Shown in pieces: positions 53,843 through 61,947 of a stretch of 64,000 bases of DNA. A model generated the notes under the pieces. That model was given only the letters and a program-made list of their open reading frames with translations, was not told the origin of the DNA and searched no databases. The position numbers and the translations under genes were made by a program. The stretch is from contig CANKYF010000009.1 in NCBI GenBank assembly GCA_947487895.1, forward strand, positions 1 to 64,000, in the 5' to 3' direction. Each line of letters starts with the position of its first letter. Position 1 is the stretch's first letter. The stretch is from an uncultured Flavobacteriaceae bacterium. Its GTDB lineage: Bacteria; Bacteroidota; Bacteroidia; Flavobacteriales; Flavobacteriaceae.

Positions 53843-55027
53843 ATGGCTGGCATCTACATACATATTCCCTTTTGCAAACAAGCATGTCATTATTGTGATT
53901 TTCATTTTTCAACCTCTTTAAAAAAGAAAGATGAACTAGTACAATGTTTGGTCAAAGAAATTGAGCTTAGAAAAACCGAACTACAAGGTAATACCATTGA
54001 AACCATTTATTTTGGTGGGGGCACACCATCTTTATTAAGTAGTGATGAATTGAAATTACTTATTGATGTAGTTTACAAAAACTTCTATGTTATTGAAAAC
54101 CCAGAAATCACATTAGAAGCAAACCCAGATGACCTAACTTCAGAAAAGATTTTAGAATTATCAGAATCCCCAGTCAATCGTTTAAGTATAGGTGTGCAAT
54201 CGTTTTTTGAAGATGATCTTAAAATGATGAATAGGGCTCATAATGCCGAAGAATCTAAAAATTGTCTATCAGTTGCTACTCAGTACTTTGATAATATTAC
54301 CATAGATTTAATTTACGGCATCCCAAAGATGTCTCTAGAAAAATGGTATCAAAATTTAGAAATGGCTTTTAGTTTTGGAGTGAACCATATATCTAGTTAC
54401 GCATTGACCGTTGAACCTAAAACAGCATTAGATAGTTTTATACAAAACGGAACATATCCACCTTTAGATGAAGCTTTAGCGTTAGAACACTTCAATCATT
54501 TAGTAAAAAGAACCGAAGAAGAAGGTTTTGTACACTATGAAATTTCCAATTTTGGGAAGCCTAATTATTTTTCAAAACACAATACAAGCTATTGGCATGG
54601 TAAATGGTATTTGGGTATTGGGCCATCTGCGCATTCGTTTTTAGGTGACCAACGTGGTTGGAACGTGTCTAATAATACAAAGTACATTAAAGCAATTCAA
54701 TGCGCAGAATTACCAATAACTATAGAACAGCTTTCAAAAAAAGATATGTTTAATGAGTATGTCATGACAGGGCTAAGAACCATTTGGGGTGTATCTTTTA
54801 ATAAGGTTGAAAAAGATTTTGGAGAAGAGTTTCTTAAGTATTTAAAGGAATCTTCCGAAAAGTATCTGAACGAAGACTTACTCGTCATTGCGAACAAAGT
54901 GAAGCAATCTTCTAAACAGGAAGGGATTACTTCGTCGATAACTCCTCGTAATGACAATGTATTAAAGACAACACAAAAAGGTAAGTTTTTAGCAGATGGA
55001 ATTGCTTCTGAGTTATTCATGATTTAG
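53843..55027 (+). CDS. hemW: HemW-like radical SAM heme chaperone with an inserted palindromic repeat
   Basis: 394 residues from the ATG at 53843 (MAGIYIHIPFCKQACHYC); an upstream TTG at 53831 is rejected. The SAM/iron-sulfur motif is Cys11-x3-Cys15-x2-Cys18, followed by IYFGGGTPSLL, VNRLSIGVQSF and HYEISNFGKPNYFSKHN. Near the C-terminus the normal end (...LLxI..LKTTxKGKFLADGIASELFMI) is split by LVIANKVKQSSKQEGITSSI and PRNDNV, which is the translation of the palindromic repeat at 54884-54955. HemW carries heme to its targets in the cytosol; whether the insert matters is unknown. Frame is kept. Confidence 0.93.
   Translation: MAGIYIHIPFCKQACHYCDFHFSTSLKKKDELVQCLVKEIELRKTELQGNTIETIYFGGGTPSLLSSDELKLLIDVVYKNFYVIENPEITLEANPDDLTSEKILELSESPVNRLSIGVQSFFEDDLKMMNRAHNAEESKNCLSVATQYFDNITIDLIYGIPKMSLEKWYQNLEMAFSFGVNHISSYALTVEPKTALDSFIQNGTYPPLDEALALEHFNHLVKRTEEEGFVHYEISNFGKPNYFSKHNTSYWHGKWYLGIGPSAHSFLGDQRGWNVSNNTKYIKAIQCAELPITIEQLSKKDMFNEYVMTGLRTIWGVSFNKVEKDFGEEFLKYLKESSEKYLNEDLLVIANKVKQSSKQEGITSSITPRNDNVLKTTQKGKFLADGIASELFMI
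54884..54955. repeat. Palindromic repeat inside the hemW coding frame (R4)
   Basis: Arms GTCATTGCGA (54884-54893) with TCGTAATGAC (54946-54955) and GAAGCAATC (54901-54909) with GATTACTTC (54925-54933) form a two-part hairpin. The element is 72 bases, 24 codons, so the frame is preserved. Confidence 0.85.
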
Positions 55028-55039
55028 TTATATTTGAGT

Positions 55040-55789
55040 ATGATCGCAACCATACAGTACAAGTCCAAGAAATTTCAAATAGATTTAACAGAACCAATAG
55101 ATATCTCAATACCAATAAGGGCATCAAAAGACAATGTGAATGCATGGTATATTGAGGAGCCTAAAATTGAACCTGCAACAGATAAAGAATGGGTAGCTAG
55201 TGTAAAAGAAGGGGCTTGTGTTAATTTTAATAACATAACATTTAATCCACACGCTCATGGAACACATACAGAATGTGTGGGTCATATCACAAAAGAAGTA
55301 CATTCTATAAATAAGAACTTAAAACAGTTTTTCTTTTTAGCAGAAGTTATTACGGTGGCGCCAGAAAAATTGAATGATGATTTTGTAATATCTAAAAAAC
55401 AATTACAATTTGCTATAGGTAATAAAAAAAGAGATGCTATAGTAATTAGAACATTGCCCAATACAACTGAGAAAATGAGTAGGCAATACTCAAATACTAA
55501 TCCGCCTTATTTGTTAGAAGAGGCCGCTATTTATTTAAGACAAAAAGGAGTTAAACACTTATTAATTGACTTGCCTAGTATAGATAAAGAAAAAGATGAA
55601 TGTTTATTATTGGCTCACAACGCATTTTGGAATACCAAGGGTATTACTAGAATGGATGCCACAATTACAGAATTCATTTATGTGCCAAACAAAGTAGCCG
55701 ATGGTATGTATGTATTAAATATTCAAATAGCACCTTTTGAGAATGATGCAACCCCAAGCAAACCCATTTTATATAAAATAATAGAATAA
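55040..55789 (+). CDS. Cyclase family protein (kynurenine formamidase-like)
   Basis: 249 residues from the ATG at 55040; a TTG at 55034 adds only two residues. The family metal motif HGTHTE lies in FNPHAHGTHTECVGHITKEV, with DAIVIRTLPN and GVKHLLIDLPSIDKEKDE following. Members hydrolyse N-formylkynurenine or related amides with a divalent metal. Follows hemW by 12 bases and precedes the DUF4230 gene by 3, so one operon. Confidence 0.85.
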   Translation: MIATIQYKSKKFQIDLTEPIDISIPIRASKDNVNAWYIEEPKIEPATDKEWVASVKEGACVNFNNITFNPHAHGTHTECVGHITKEVHSINKNLKQFFFLAEVITVAPEKLNDDFVISKKQLQFAIGNKKRDAIVIRTLPNTTEKMSRQYSNTNPPYLLEEAAIYLRQKGVKHLLIDLPSIDKEKDECLLLAHNAFWNTKGITRMDATITEFIYVPNKVADGMYVLNIQIAPFENDATPSKPILYKIIE

Positions 55790-55792
55790 GTC

Positions 55793-56401
55793 ATGGAAAC
55801 TTTTTTTGCAATAATAATTACTGCTTTAGTAACTCTTGGGTTAGTAACTGTTTTTAAAACTATAAAGAAAAAACAGTTGGTAAATGCGCAATCTGTTATC
55901 CTTTTAGATAAGATTAAAAAAGTGTGCAAGTTTATTACTGTTGAAGGCGATTTTGCTGAAATATACCATTATGAAGATGTTAAGGAGAAGTTTTTAAAAC
56001 TTATATCCAGTAAAAAGAAAGCGTTGGTTGTAATAAATGCAAAAGCGCATGTGGGGTATGATTTATCTAAAATTCATTTAGTAAGTGATACAGGAAGTAA
56101 AACTATTGTGTTAGAACATTTCCCAGAACCCGAAGTATTATCAATAGAAACTAATTTGAACTATTATGATAAGTCAGATGGTTTGTTCAATAAATTTGAA
56201 GCCACAGATTTAACAGATTTACATCAAGAAGCAAAACAGCATATTGAAGATAAAATTCCAGAAAGTGGGTTGATTCAAATTGCACAAACAGAAGTAAAAG
56301 AAACTATTTATTTAATAGAATCTATAGTTGAAACCATTGGTTGGAAATTAGATTACTCGTCATTAAAGTTAAATAGTAAAGAGGTAAAGAAGCTCAAATA
56401 A
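55793..56401 (+). CDS. DUF4230 membrane-anchored protein
   Basis: 202 residues. One N-terminal membrane helix (about 4-21, FFAIIITALVTLGLVTVF), then the DUF4230 body (ILLDKIKKVCKFITVEGDFA, EIYHYED, KKALVVINAKAHVGYDLSKI). Family function unknown. Its stop shares a base with the start of the acetyltransferase gene. Confidence 0.85.
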   Translation: METFFAIIITALVTLGLVTVFKTIKKKQLVNAQSVILLDKIKKVCKFITVEGDFAEIYHYEDVKEKFLKLISSKKKALVVINAKAHVGYDLSKIHLVSDTGSKTIVLEHFPEPEVLSIETNLNYYDKSDGLFNKFEATDLTDLHQEAKQHIEDKIPESGLIQIAQTEVKETIYLIESIVETIGWKLDYSSLKLNSKEVKKLK

Positions 56402-56799
56402 TGATAGACATTTCAAAAGATAAAAGTAAACTTCAAATTGATGTTATACACGAGTTTTTAACTAATTCTTATTGGGCAAAAGGGAGAACCTTAGAAGAAG
56501 TAGAAAAAAGTATTAAGCACTGTGTGTGCTTTGGGGTTTATTTAGATAAAAAGCAAATAGGTTTTGCCAGAATAGCAACAGATTATACCATTTTTGCTTA
56601 TATAATGGATGTTTTTATTCTAGAAGATTATAGAGGAAATGGCTATTCAAAACAATTGATTGAGACCGTTACCAAAGATGAAGCATTGAGTGCTTGTAAA
56701 ATTTGGATGTTAAAAACGGCAGATGCACATGGCCTGTATAAACAGTTTGGGTTTACAGAATTGAGTAGCCCTGAAAAAGTTATGGAGCGTTTATTATAA
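56401..56799 (+). CDS. GNAT family N-acetyltransferase
   Basis: 132 residues. GNAT core with FGVYLDKKQIGFARIATD, YIMDVFILEDYRGNGYSKQL (the acetyl-CoA loop RGNGYSK) and WMLKTADAHGLYKQFGF. Substrate unknown; the arrangement matches the small YitI/AttT-like group. Last gene of the hemW run, followed by repeat R3. Confidence 0.9.
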   Translation: MIDISKDKSKLQIDVIHEFLTNSYWAKGRTLEEVEKSIKHCVCFGVYLDKKQIGFARIATDYTIFAYIMDVFILEDYRGNGYSKQLIETVTKDEALSACKIWMLKTADAHGLYKQFGFTELSSPEKVMERLL

Positions 56800-56806
56800 A
56801 CCATTT

Positions 56807-56870
56807 TGTCATTCCCGCGTATTATGCTGTCCCGATAGCTATCGGGATTGTTGAAGTAAAGGCGGGAATC
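56807..56870. repeat. Palindromic intergenic repeat, copy R3
   Basis: Outer arms ATTCCCGC (56811-56818) and GCGGGAAT (56862-56869) enclose the perfect palindrome CCCGATAGCTATCGGG (56831-56846). Read on the minus strand its core TACTTCAACAATCCCGATAG is shared with R2. Confidence 0.85.
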
Positions 56871-56891
56871 TAAACTTTATATTAATCTATC

Positions 56892-57251
56892 ATGAACATA
56901 GAACAAATAAGAACCTACTGTTTAAGTAAAAAAGGCACTACGGAAGATTTTCCTTTTGATGAAGATACGTTAGTCTTCAAAGTACTAGGTAAAATGTTTG
57001 TATTAGCGTCTTTAAAATGGTGGGAACGAGGAGAAGCGGCTATAAATTTAAAGTGTAATCCAGATTATGCTGAAGAATTACGTGGTGAATATAATAGTAT
57101 TCGCGCAGGGTATCATATGAGTAAGAAGCATTGGAATACGTTGTATTTACATGAAGGTGAATTATCTCCACAATTTATAAAAGAGCTTATAGATCACTCC
57201 TATGATATGGTGGTAAAAGGTATGCCAAAGAAGCTTAGAGAAAGTTTATAA
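56892..57251 (+). CDS. MmcQ/YjbR family protein
   Basis: 119 residues. The family start IRTYCLSKKGTTEDFPFDED, then LVFKVLGKMFVLASL, INLKCNPDYAEELRGEY and HMSKKHWNTLYL, complete. A double-wing DNA-binding-like fold by family; role unknown. Confidence 0.93.
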   Translation: MNIEQIRTYCLSKKGTTEDFPFDEDTLVFKVLGKMFVLASLKWWERGEAAINLKCNPDYAEELRGEYNSIRAGYHMSKKHWNTLYLHEGELSPQFIKELIDHSYDMVVKGMPKKLRESL

Positions 57252-57279
57252 TTTACCCTATTATTGCAAAAAATATAAC

Positions 57280-57858
57280 ATGAGTGTATTACAGACATTA
57301 GTAGAAAGAAGTGGAAATATTTGCGAATTATGTGGAGCTACCAATGATTTAAAACAATATACCATTCCGCCATCTTTAAATGAAAATGTAGATAATGATA
57401 TATTAGTTTGTAATACCTGTAAATCTCAAATAGAAGAAGCTATAGAAATGGATCCAAACCACTGGCGCTGTTTAAACGACAGTATGTGGAGTGAACATGT
57501 AGCTGTTCAAGTAATGGCTTGGAGGCTATTACAAAGACTTAGAAATGAAGGGTGGCCAAAAGATTTACTAGATATGATGTATTTAAGTGATGAAGCACTG
57601 GCTTTGGCAAGAGCTACTGGTGAAGATAAAGACCCTAGCGAAAAGATTGTTCATAGAGATTCGAATGGTGTAGAGTTAAAGGTTGGAGATTCGGTAGTTT
57701 TAATAAAAGATTTAAAAGTGAAAGGGTCTAGTATGGTGGCTAAACAAGGTACAGCAGTTAGAAACATTCGTTTAGATCATGAAAATGCGAAATACATTGA
57801 AGGTAAAGTTGGTGCACAACAGATTGTAATTGTTACAGATTATGTGAAAAAGATATAA
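57280..57858 (+). CDS. phnA: PhnA domain protein (zinc-ribbon + SH3-like)
   Basis: 192 residues. N-terminal zinc ribbon Cys15-x2-Cys18 and Cys46-x2-Cys49 (CELC, CNTC), an alpha-helical middle (EHVAVQVMAWRLLQRLRNEG) and the C-terminal PhnA domain (VELKVGDSVVLIKDLKVKGS ... VAKQGTAVRNIRL). Longer than the E. coli PhnA, as usual in Bacteroidota. Despite the name, no phosphonate role is shown. Confidence 0.9.
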   Translation: MSVLQTLVERSGNICELCGATNDLKQYTIPPSLNENVDNDILVCNTCKSQIEEAIEMDPNHWRCLNDSMWSEHVAVQVMAWRLLQRLRNEGWPKDLLDMMYLSDEALALARATGEDKDPSEKIVHRDSNGVELKVGDSVVLIKDLKVKGSSMVAKQGTAVRNIRLDHENAKYIEGKVGAQQIVIVTDYVKKI

Positions 57859-57874
57859 TTTTTAAGCCTTTAAC

Positions 57875-57956
57875 GTCACTTCGAGTCATCACACCAAAGT
57901 GTTATTGTACTTCAACAATCCCGATAGCTATCAGGACAGTATAAATATCGAGAAGT
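57875..57956. repeat. Palindromic intergenic repeat, copy R2
   Basis: Flanks GTCACTTCGAGT and ATAAATATCGAGAAGT match R1 at 48661; the centre TTCAACAATCCCGATAGCTA and TC(A/G)GGACAG matches the minus strand of R3 at 56807. It is thus a mosaic of both. Confidence 0.8.
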
Positions 57957-58005
57957 TTACCAAGCACTGAAAATAAGTAGCTTTTCTAACTATTAGTTGC
58001 ATGGT

Positions 58006-58440
58006 TTACACAGAAGTGTCTGCAATTATTTTCCATGCACCATTAATCTTTTTAAAGACTAGCATAAAAATACCATCGGCATTACCAATTTCTCTTTTAA
58101 TATGGTATTCACCTAAAACATAATAGGCGCCTTCAGCAATTTTAGTAATGGCATTTATTCTAAAACTTAATTTTCCTGTATGTTCTTCGGTAGGATACGC
58201 TTTTTTATAACGCTCTAAAGTGTTGTCCCAACCATAGGTTGTACCATTTTTAGTATAAAATGCTAGAGAGTCACTTTTCCAATACCCCTCCATGTATTTA
58301 TCTATATTGTCTTTAGACCAGGCTAGCCTTTGAGCTTTTAAAACAGCTTGGATCTCTTTTTTGTCTTTTTCTTCTGAGTTCTGAGCATTAATAGATAATG
58401 GAGCTATAAATAATACTAAAACAAATAGAATCTTTTTCAT
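58006..58440 (-). CDS. SnoaL-like/DUF4440 secreted protein
   Basis: 144 residues with a signal peptide (IAPLSINA|QNS). The NTF2-like pattern is clear: EIQAVLKAQRLAWSKDNIDK, YMEGYWKSDSLAFYTKNGTT, YYVLGEYHIKRE and FMLVFKKINGAWKIIADTSV. Probably binds a small ligand; enzymatic role unknown. Single gene. Confidence 0.85.
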   Translation of the reverse strand: MKKILFVLVLFIAPLSINAQNSEEKDKKEIQAVLKAQRLAWSKDNIDKYMEGYWKSDSLAFYTKNGTTYGWDNTLERYKKAYPTEEHTGKLSFRINAITKIAEGAYYVLGEYHIKREIGNADGIFMLVFKKINGAWKIIADTSV

Positions 58441-58641
58441 AAGTTATTAAGTAATGTAAGGGCTAAAAATAGTAAAAACTTAGCTTATAACGTTACTCAT
58501 CGATTATTTTGACACACTTTAAATTTTAATCTAATCTTCCACGGGCTTCATCGATTTAATATTGATGTTGAGTTTCGGTGGTGTATATTTATATCGAATT
58601 ACAAGTTCTCCCTCAAATTTAAATGATAAAAAAACTAGATT

Positions 58642-58920
58642 ATGGAATTACGAATTACAAATTGTAACAATTTTTTTAAAATTAAAGGAATTTTAAACAA
58701 AAGAAGTCTTTCTCTTTTTGAAAACGAATTCAATAACATTTTTGATAAAATGGACTACTTAACTGTTAGTATTGAAGGTGTTGAAAGTATGGATCGTCAT
58801 GGAGTTACTGCAATAACAAGATTACATGAAGAAGCTTTAAATAGAAACAAAAGGTTGTCTATTATAGGTTACGGATGTAAAGATCTTTTTGATCATTTTA
58901 AATCTACTGCAGCAGCATAA
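58642..58920 (+). CDS. STAS-like small protein A
   Basis: 92 residues, no signal. The fold order fits STAS: IKGILNKRSLSLFENEFNNI, LTVSIEGVESMDRHGVTAI, RLSIIGYGCKDLFDHF. At the place of the usual Asp-Ser-Ser-Gly phospho-site it has Asp-Arg-His-Gly, so the phospho-acceptor serine is missing. A promoter-like TATATTTA lies at 58584-58591, with TTG 19 bases before it. Tandem with a close paralogue. Confidence 0.7.
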   Translation: MELRITNCNNFFKIKGILNKRSLSLFENEFNNIFDKMDYLTVSIEGVESMDRHGVTAITRLHEEALNRNKRLSIIGYGCKDLFDHFKSTAAA

Positions 58921-59080
58921 CTGTGTATTTCGTCGGTATTTTTTCTTGATTGGGCGATGTATAAATGGATTTAAAATATTTTTCGTAGGAATTTTAAGTT
59001 TTTTTTACATACATTTACGGGATGGTCAGATTTTTGACTTCGCACCCCAAATTTATTGTATAACTTAAATTAATTGTTTT

Positions 59081-59359
59081 ATGAGTTTAATTATTAATAA
59101 GTCAAGTAATTATTACGAATTAACAGGAGTACTTAATAGTACTAACGCTCAAAGTTTAGAAAAAGCCTTAACTAAAGGTTTAGAAAAGTTCAACAAAGTT
59201 ATTCTTAGTATTGAAGACGTGGAAAGCATTGATCGCTATGGCGTAGATGTGATCACTAAGATTCACGAAAGTGCAGTTAATACTAATAAAAACTTATCTA
59301 TTGTTGGATATGGTTGTAAAGATTTATACAATCATTTCAAATCTAGTTCCGCAGCATAA
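59081..59359 (+). CDS. STAS-like small protein B, tandem paralogue
   Basis: 92 residues, same length as the protein at 58642 and sharing SIE.VES.DR.GV..IT..HE, then NK.LSI.GYGCKDL..HFKS. It also replaces the phospho-site by Asp-Arg-Tyr-Gly. It has its own promoter-like TACATTTA at 59010-59017, so the two are probably separate transcripts. Ends four bases before the convergent DUF4407 gene. Confidence 0.7.
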   Translation: MSLIINKSSNYYELTGVLNSTNAQSLEKALTKGLEKFNKVILSIEDVESIDRYGVDVITKIHESAVNTNKNLSIVGYGCKDLYNHFKSSSAA

Positions 59360-59362
59360 ATA

Positions 59363-60463
59363 TCACAATACCTTCTTTTGATTTTTGAAGAAAGCATCAG
59401 CTTGTATTTGCATGAGTTCTTTAGCTATTTTGCGTTTATAAGCATATAAGTCTTCTTCTTGTTCAATGTCTGTATAAATTCTATCATTAATAGTATTATC
59501 TGTTTTTAGCATTAATGCTCTTTGGGTTTTATTTTGAGCTACGTTTGTTTTAAGCATGTCTTCTTGATCTTCTAGCTTTAAGTCATAGGCGCCTTTTGGA
59601 GAAAGAAGTTTAGCTAATATAGGTGAAGTTTCAATAGCTAAAAACAATAGAAAGATGAATAAAGATGGTAACCAGGGTAATTTGCCTAAAGCATTTACTC
59701 GTGCCATTAAACCATCAAAACTATTAATGATAGGTTGTGTATTTGTTATCTGAGATTCATAGTCTGACTGTAGTTTTACTATTTCAGATTCGGCGGCATT
59801 TATTTTAGATTTATTTTCGGTTTTTAATCCTTGTAATTCAGCTAAGAGAGCATCGTGTTTTTCTCTTTTTTCTTTATATACAGGCCCTTTGCCCGTAATT
59901 TTTGTTCCGGCAGTTCCTTCGGCTTCCGCAATGTAAGTGTCATAAAGTTGATTAACTTCAGCTTCTTTAGCATCAATTTGTTGTTGTAGAGATGTTATAT
60001 TGTTTTTCAATTCATTAATTGAAGGTGAATATTGTTCGGCAATTTGTGTTTTGTTATTCAGCGTTAAATTATTTTTTTCTTCTAGAAGTACTTGATTTAT
60101 TTCTTTTTCAAAAATCTTTAATTCTAAAGGTTTGGAAATAACTATAGCAATTATTACAGCTAAAACTATTCTGGGAGAAGCTTGAATAAGTTCATCTATT
60201 ATATTACCGGTTTTCTTAATAGTAGATACAATATATCTGTCTAGATTAAATATCAATAACCCCCAAATACAACCAAAAAAGATTGAAGTAAAAAGATTGT
60301 CAAAAACGGTGTAAAGCGCATAACTTCCTGCTATTGCAGCCATTAATGCGGTAAAGAAAACGGTGGCGCCAATACCTGCGTATTTGTTTTGTTCCCCTTT
60401 AGAGCACGCTTCTAAAATATCTGTGTCGGCTCCTGAGCAAATAATAAAAAATTGCTTTAACAT
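59363..60463 (-). CDS. DUF4407 membrane protein
   Basis: 366 residues. Three N-terminal membrane helices (IGATVFFTALMAAIAGSYAL, FFGCIWGLLIFNLDRYIVS, IVLAVIIAIVISKPLELKIF), a coiled coil at about 135-255 rich in Glu/Lys, and a fourth helix (LPSLFIFLLFLAIETSPILA). This is the DUF4407 layout, in which LDRYIV and SKPLELKIF are typical. Function unknown; a stretched periplasmic coiled coil is expected. Confidence 0.9.
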   Translation of the reverse strand: MLKQFFIICSGADTDILEACSKGEQNKYAGIGATVFFTALMAAIAGSYALYTVFDNLFTSIFFGCIWGLLIFNLDRYIVSTIKKTGNIIDELIQASPRIVLAVIIAIVISKPLELKIFEKEINQVLLEEKNNLTLNNKTQIAEQYSPSINELKNNITSLQQQIDAKEAEVNQLYDTYIAEAEGTAGTKITGKGPVYKEKREKHDALLAELQGLKTENKSKINAAESEIVKLQSDYESQITNTQPIINSFDGLMARVNALGKLPWLPSLFIFLLFLAIETSPILAKLLSPKGAYDLKLEDQEDMLKTNVAQNKTQRALMLKTDNTINDRIYTDIEQEEDLYAYKRKIAKELMQIQADAFFKNQKKVL

Positions 60464-60477
60464 TCTAATTGTTTTTT

Positions 60478-60503
60478 GATTGATACTTCGACTGCGCTCA
60501 GCA
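60478..60503. repeat. Short repeat fragment ACTTCGACTGCGCTCAGCAC
   Basis: Resembles the CTTCGACAAGCTCAGC module of R1. Probably the worn stub of a palindromic repeat. Confidence 0.5.
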
Positions 60504-60566
60504 CAGGTTGACTATTAGAACGTTAAAGTTGCTAAAATGTTACAGTTTTAATAGAAACAATTAGAA

Positions 60567-60971
60567 TTATTCTCTTCTAAATTTAGGTATTGGAGGTGGA
60601 GGAGGTATATTTTCAATACTTGGATTTACAGTAAAATTCATTTTAAGCTTTTTAAGATGCACAACTATTTCCTCAATGGTTTCCTTTGGAGTAATCTTTT
60701 CAGATTTAACGATTACAAATTTATTAGTATTATTTGATAAATATAATTTTGTTTTATTTAGAGTGCTTATTTCTTCATCAACAAGCAGTTGCCCTCTGGA
60801 GTTTACTAAAATCATTAAAACATCTTTTTCCTTTAAAACAGATGAATTCTGAGGATGAGAATTACTAATTGTATCTGACTTTTGACTAAAACTGAATAGC
60901 GAAAATGAGATGAAAAAAGAAAAAGTTAAATTTAATGTTAATAGATTGTTTTTTAGAAGGCTCATAACCAT
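60567..60971 (-). CDS. ExbD-like periplasmic protein, short
   Basis: 134 residues. N-terminal helix (LTLNLTFSFFISFSLFSF) then a body that reads as the ExbD/TolR periplasmic fold: KDVLMILVNSRGQLLVDEEI, FVIVKSEKITPKETIEEIVV and LKKLKMN. The ExbD cytosolic N-terminus and the membrane Asp are absent, and the end is Pro-rich (IPPPPPIPKFRRE). Its start overlaps the stop of the EamA gene by one base (TAATG). Confidence 0.5.
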   Translation of the reverse strand: MVMSLLKNNLLTLNLTFSFFISFSLFSFSQKSDTISNSHPQNSSVLKEKDVLMILVNSRGQLLVDEEISTLNKTKLYLSNNTNKFVIVKSEKITPKETIEEIVVHLKKLKMNFTVNPSIENIPPPPPIPKFRRE

Positions 60972-61843
60972 TATGAATTAGAGATTTGTTTCCTAGATCT
61001 AATACTCTCAATAACTACTGTAGCTAAAATTAATCCGCCTCCAATATAAGTGTTAGGAGATGGGACTTCATTTAAAAATATAAAGGCTAAAATAATACCA
61101 AAGATAGGTTGGGTACTTAGCATGATACTGGCTGTAGTAGCTGTGAAATTTTTCAAGCCTCTTATAAATAATGAATGACCAATGGCTGTAGCTAATAGCG
61201 CCAACATTATTATATAAGGATACTGGGTTTTAATTTCTTCAATGCCAAATAAGTATAAGGCAGGAGATAATAAAATAGAAACTACTAAGAACTGATATAA
61301 GGTAATCACAGAACTATCATACTTTTGAGATACACTTTTAAGCATAATATTTCTCAATGCAAATAATAATGCCGATAAGATGCCCCACAAAACACCTTTA
61401 AAGTCTGAATTTTCTATGTTAAATTCTGGAGCCAAAATATAAATACCTATTAGTACTAATACGGCAAGTAAAAGATGTGTTTTATCAAAACGTGCTTTAG
61501 TAATGAGAGGTTCTAAAATTGAAGTGATAGCTGGAAATGTAAATAAAGATAGCATACCAATTGAGACATTAGATACTTTTATAGAATGGAAATAAGTAAC
61601 CCAATGTGCCCCTAAAAAAATAGCACTAATAGCTAGTGTTATTTTATCTTTTTTGCTATTAAATGTTAGATTTATTTTTTGTGTTTTAGCAAAAGCAAAA
61701 AGTATAATAAATGCTAAAGCTGCCCGCCACCAAATAATTACTGATGTAGGCATTTGAATGTATTTCCCTAATACAGCAGATGTACTAATTAAAAATGTAG
61801 CAAAACTAAGTTCTAAAACATTTTTGAAGTGTTGGTTTTTCAT
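60971..61843 (-). CDS. EamA/DMT family transporter
   Basis: 290 residues with ten predicted membrane helices in two EamA halves (WWRAALAFIILFAF, SIGMLSLFTFPAITSILEPL in the first, MLSTQPIFGIILAFIFLNEV in the second). Probable metabolite exporter of the drug/metabolite class; substrate not predictable. It is read before the ExbD-like gene on the same strand. Confidence 0.92.
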   Translation of the reverse strand: MKNQHFKNVLELSFATFLISTSAVLGKYIQMPTSVIIWWRAALAFIILFAFAKTQKINLTFNSKKDKITLAISAIFLGAHWVTYFHSIKVSNVSIGMLSLFTFPAITSILEPLITKARFDKTHLLLAVLVLIGIYILAPEFNIENSDFKGVLWGILSALLFALRNIMLKSVSQKYDSSVITLYQFLVVSILLSPALYLFGIEEIKTQYPYIIMLALLATAIGHSLFIRGLKNFTATTASIMLSTQPIFGIILAFIFLNEVPSPNTYIGGGLILATVVIESIRSRKQISNS

Positions 61844-61855
61844 AAGTTGTTGTAT

Positions 61856-61943
61856 CTCGCGTTAGCGATTGAGGGATTTGTTGAAGCTCCTCACCATGAG
61901 TGAGAGCGACTCCCGAAAGCGCGACCCTTTAGGGTAACGCCCA
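61856..61943. repeat. Cluster of small palindromes (R6)
   Basis: Contains TCGCGTTAGCGA, CTCACCATGAGTGAG and ACCCTTTAGGGT, three hairpins within about 90 bases, with TTTGTTGAAGC resembling part of the R2/R3 core. GC-rich for this DNA. No coding sequence. Confidence 0.6.
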
Positions 61944-61947
61944 ATAT

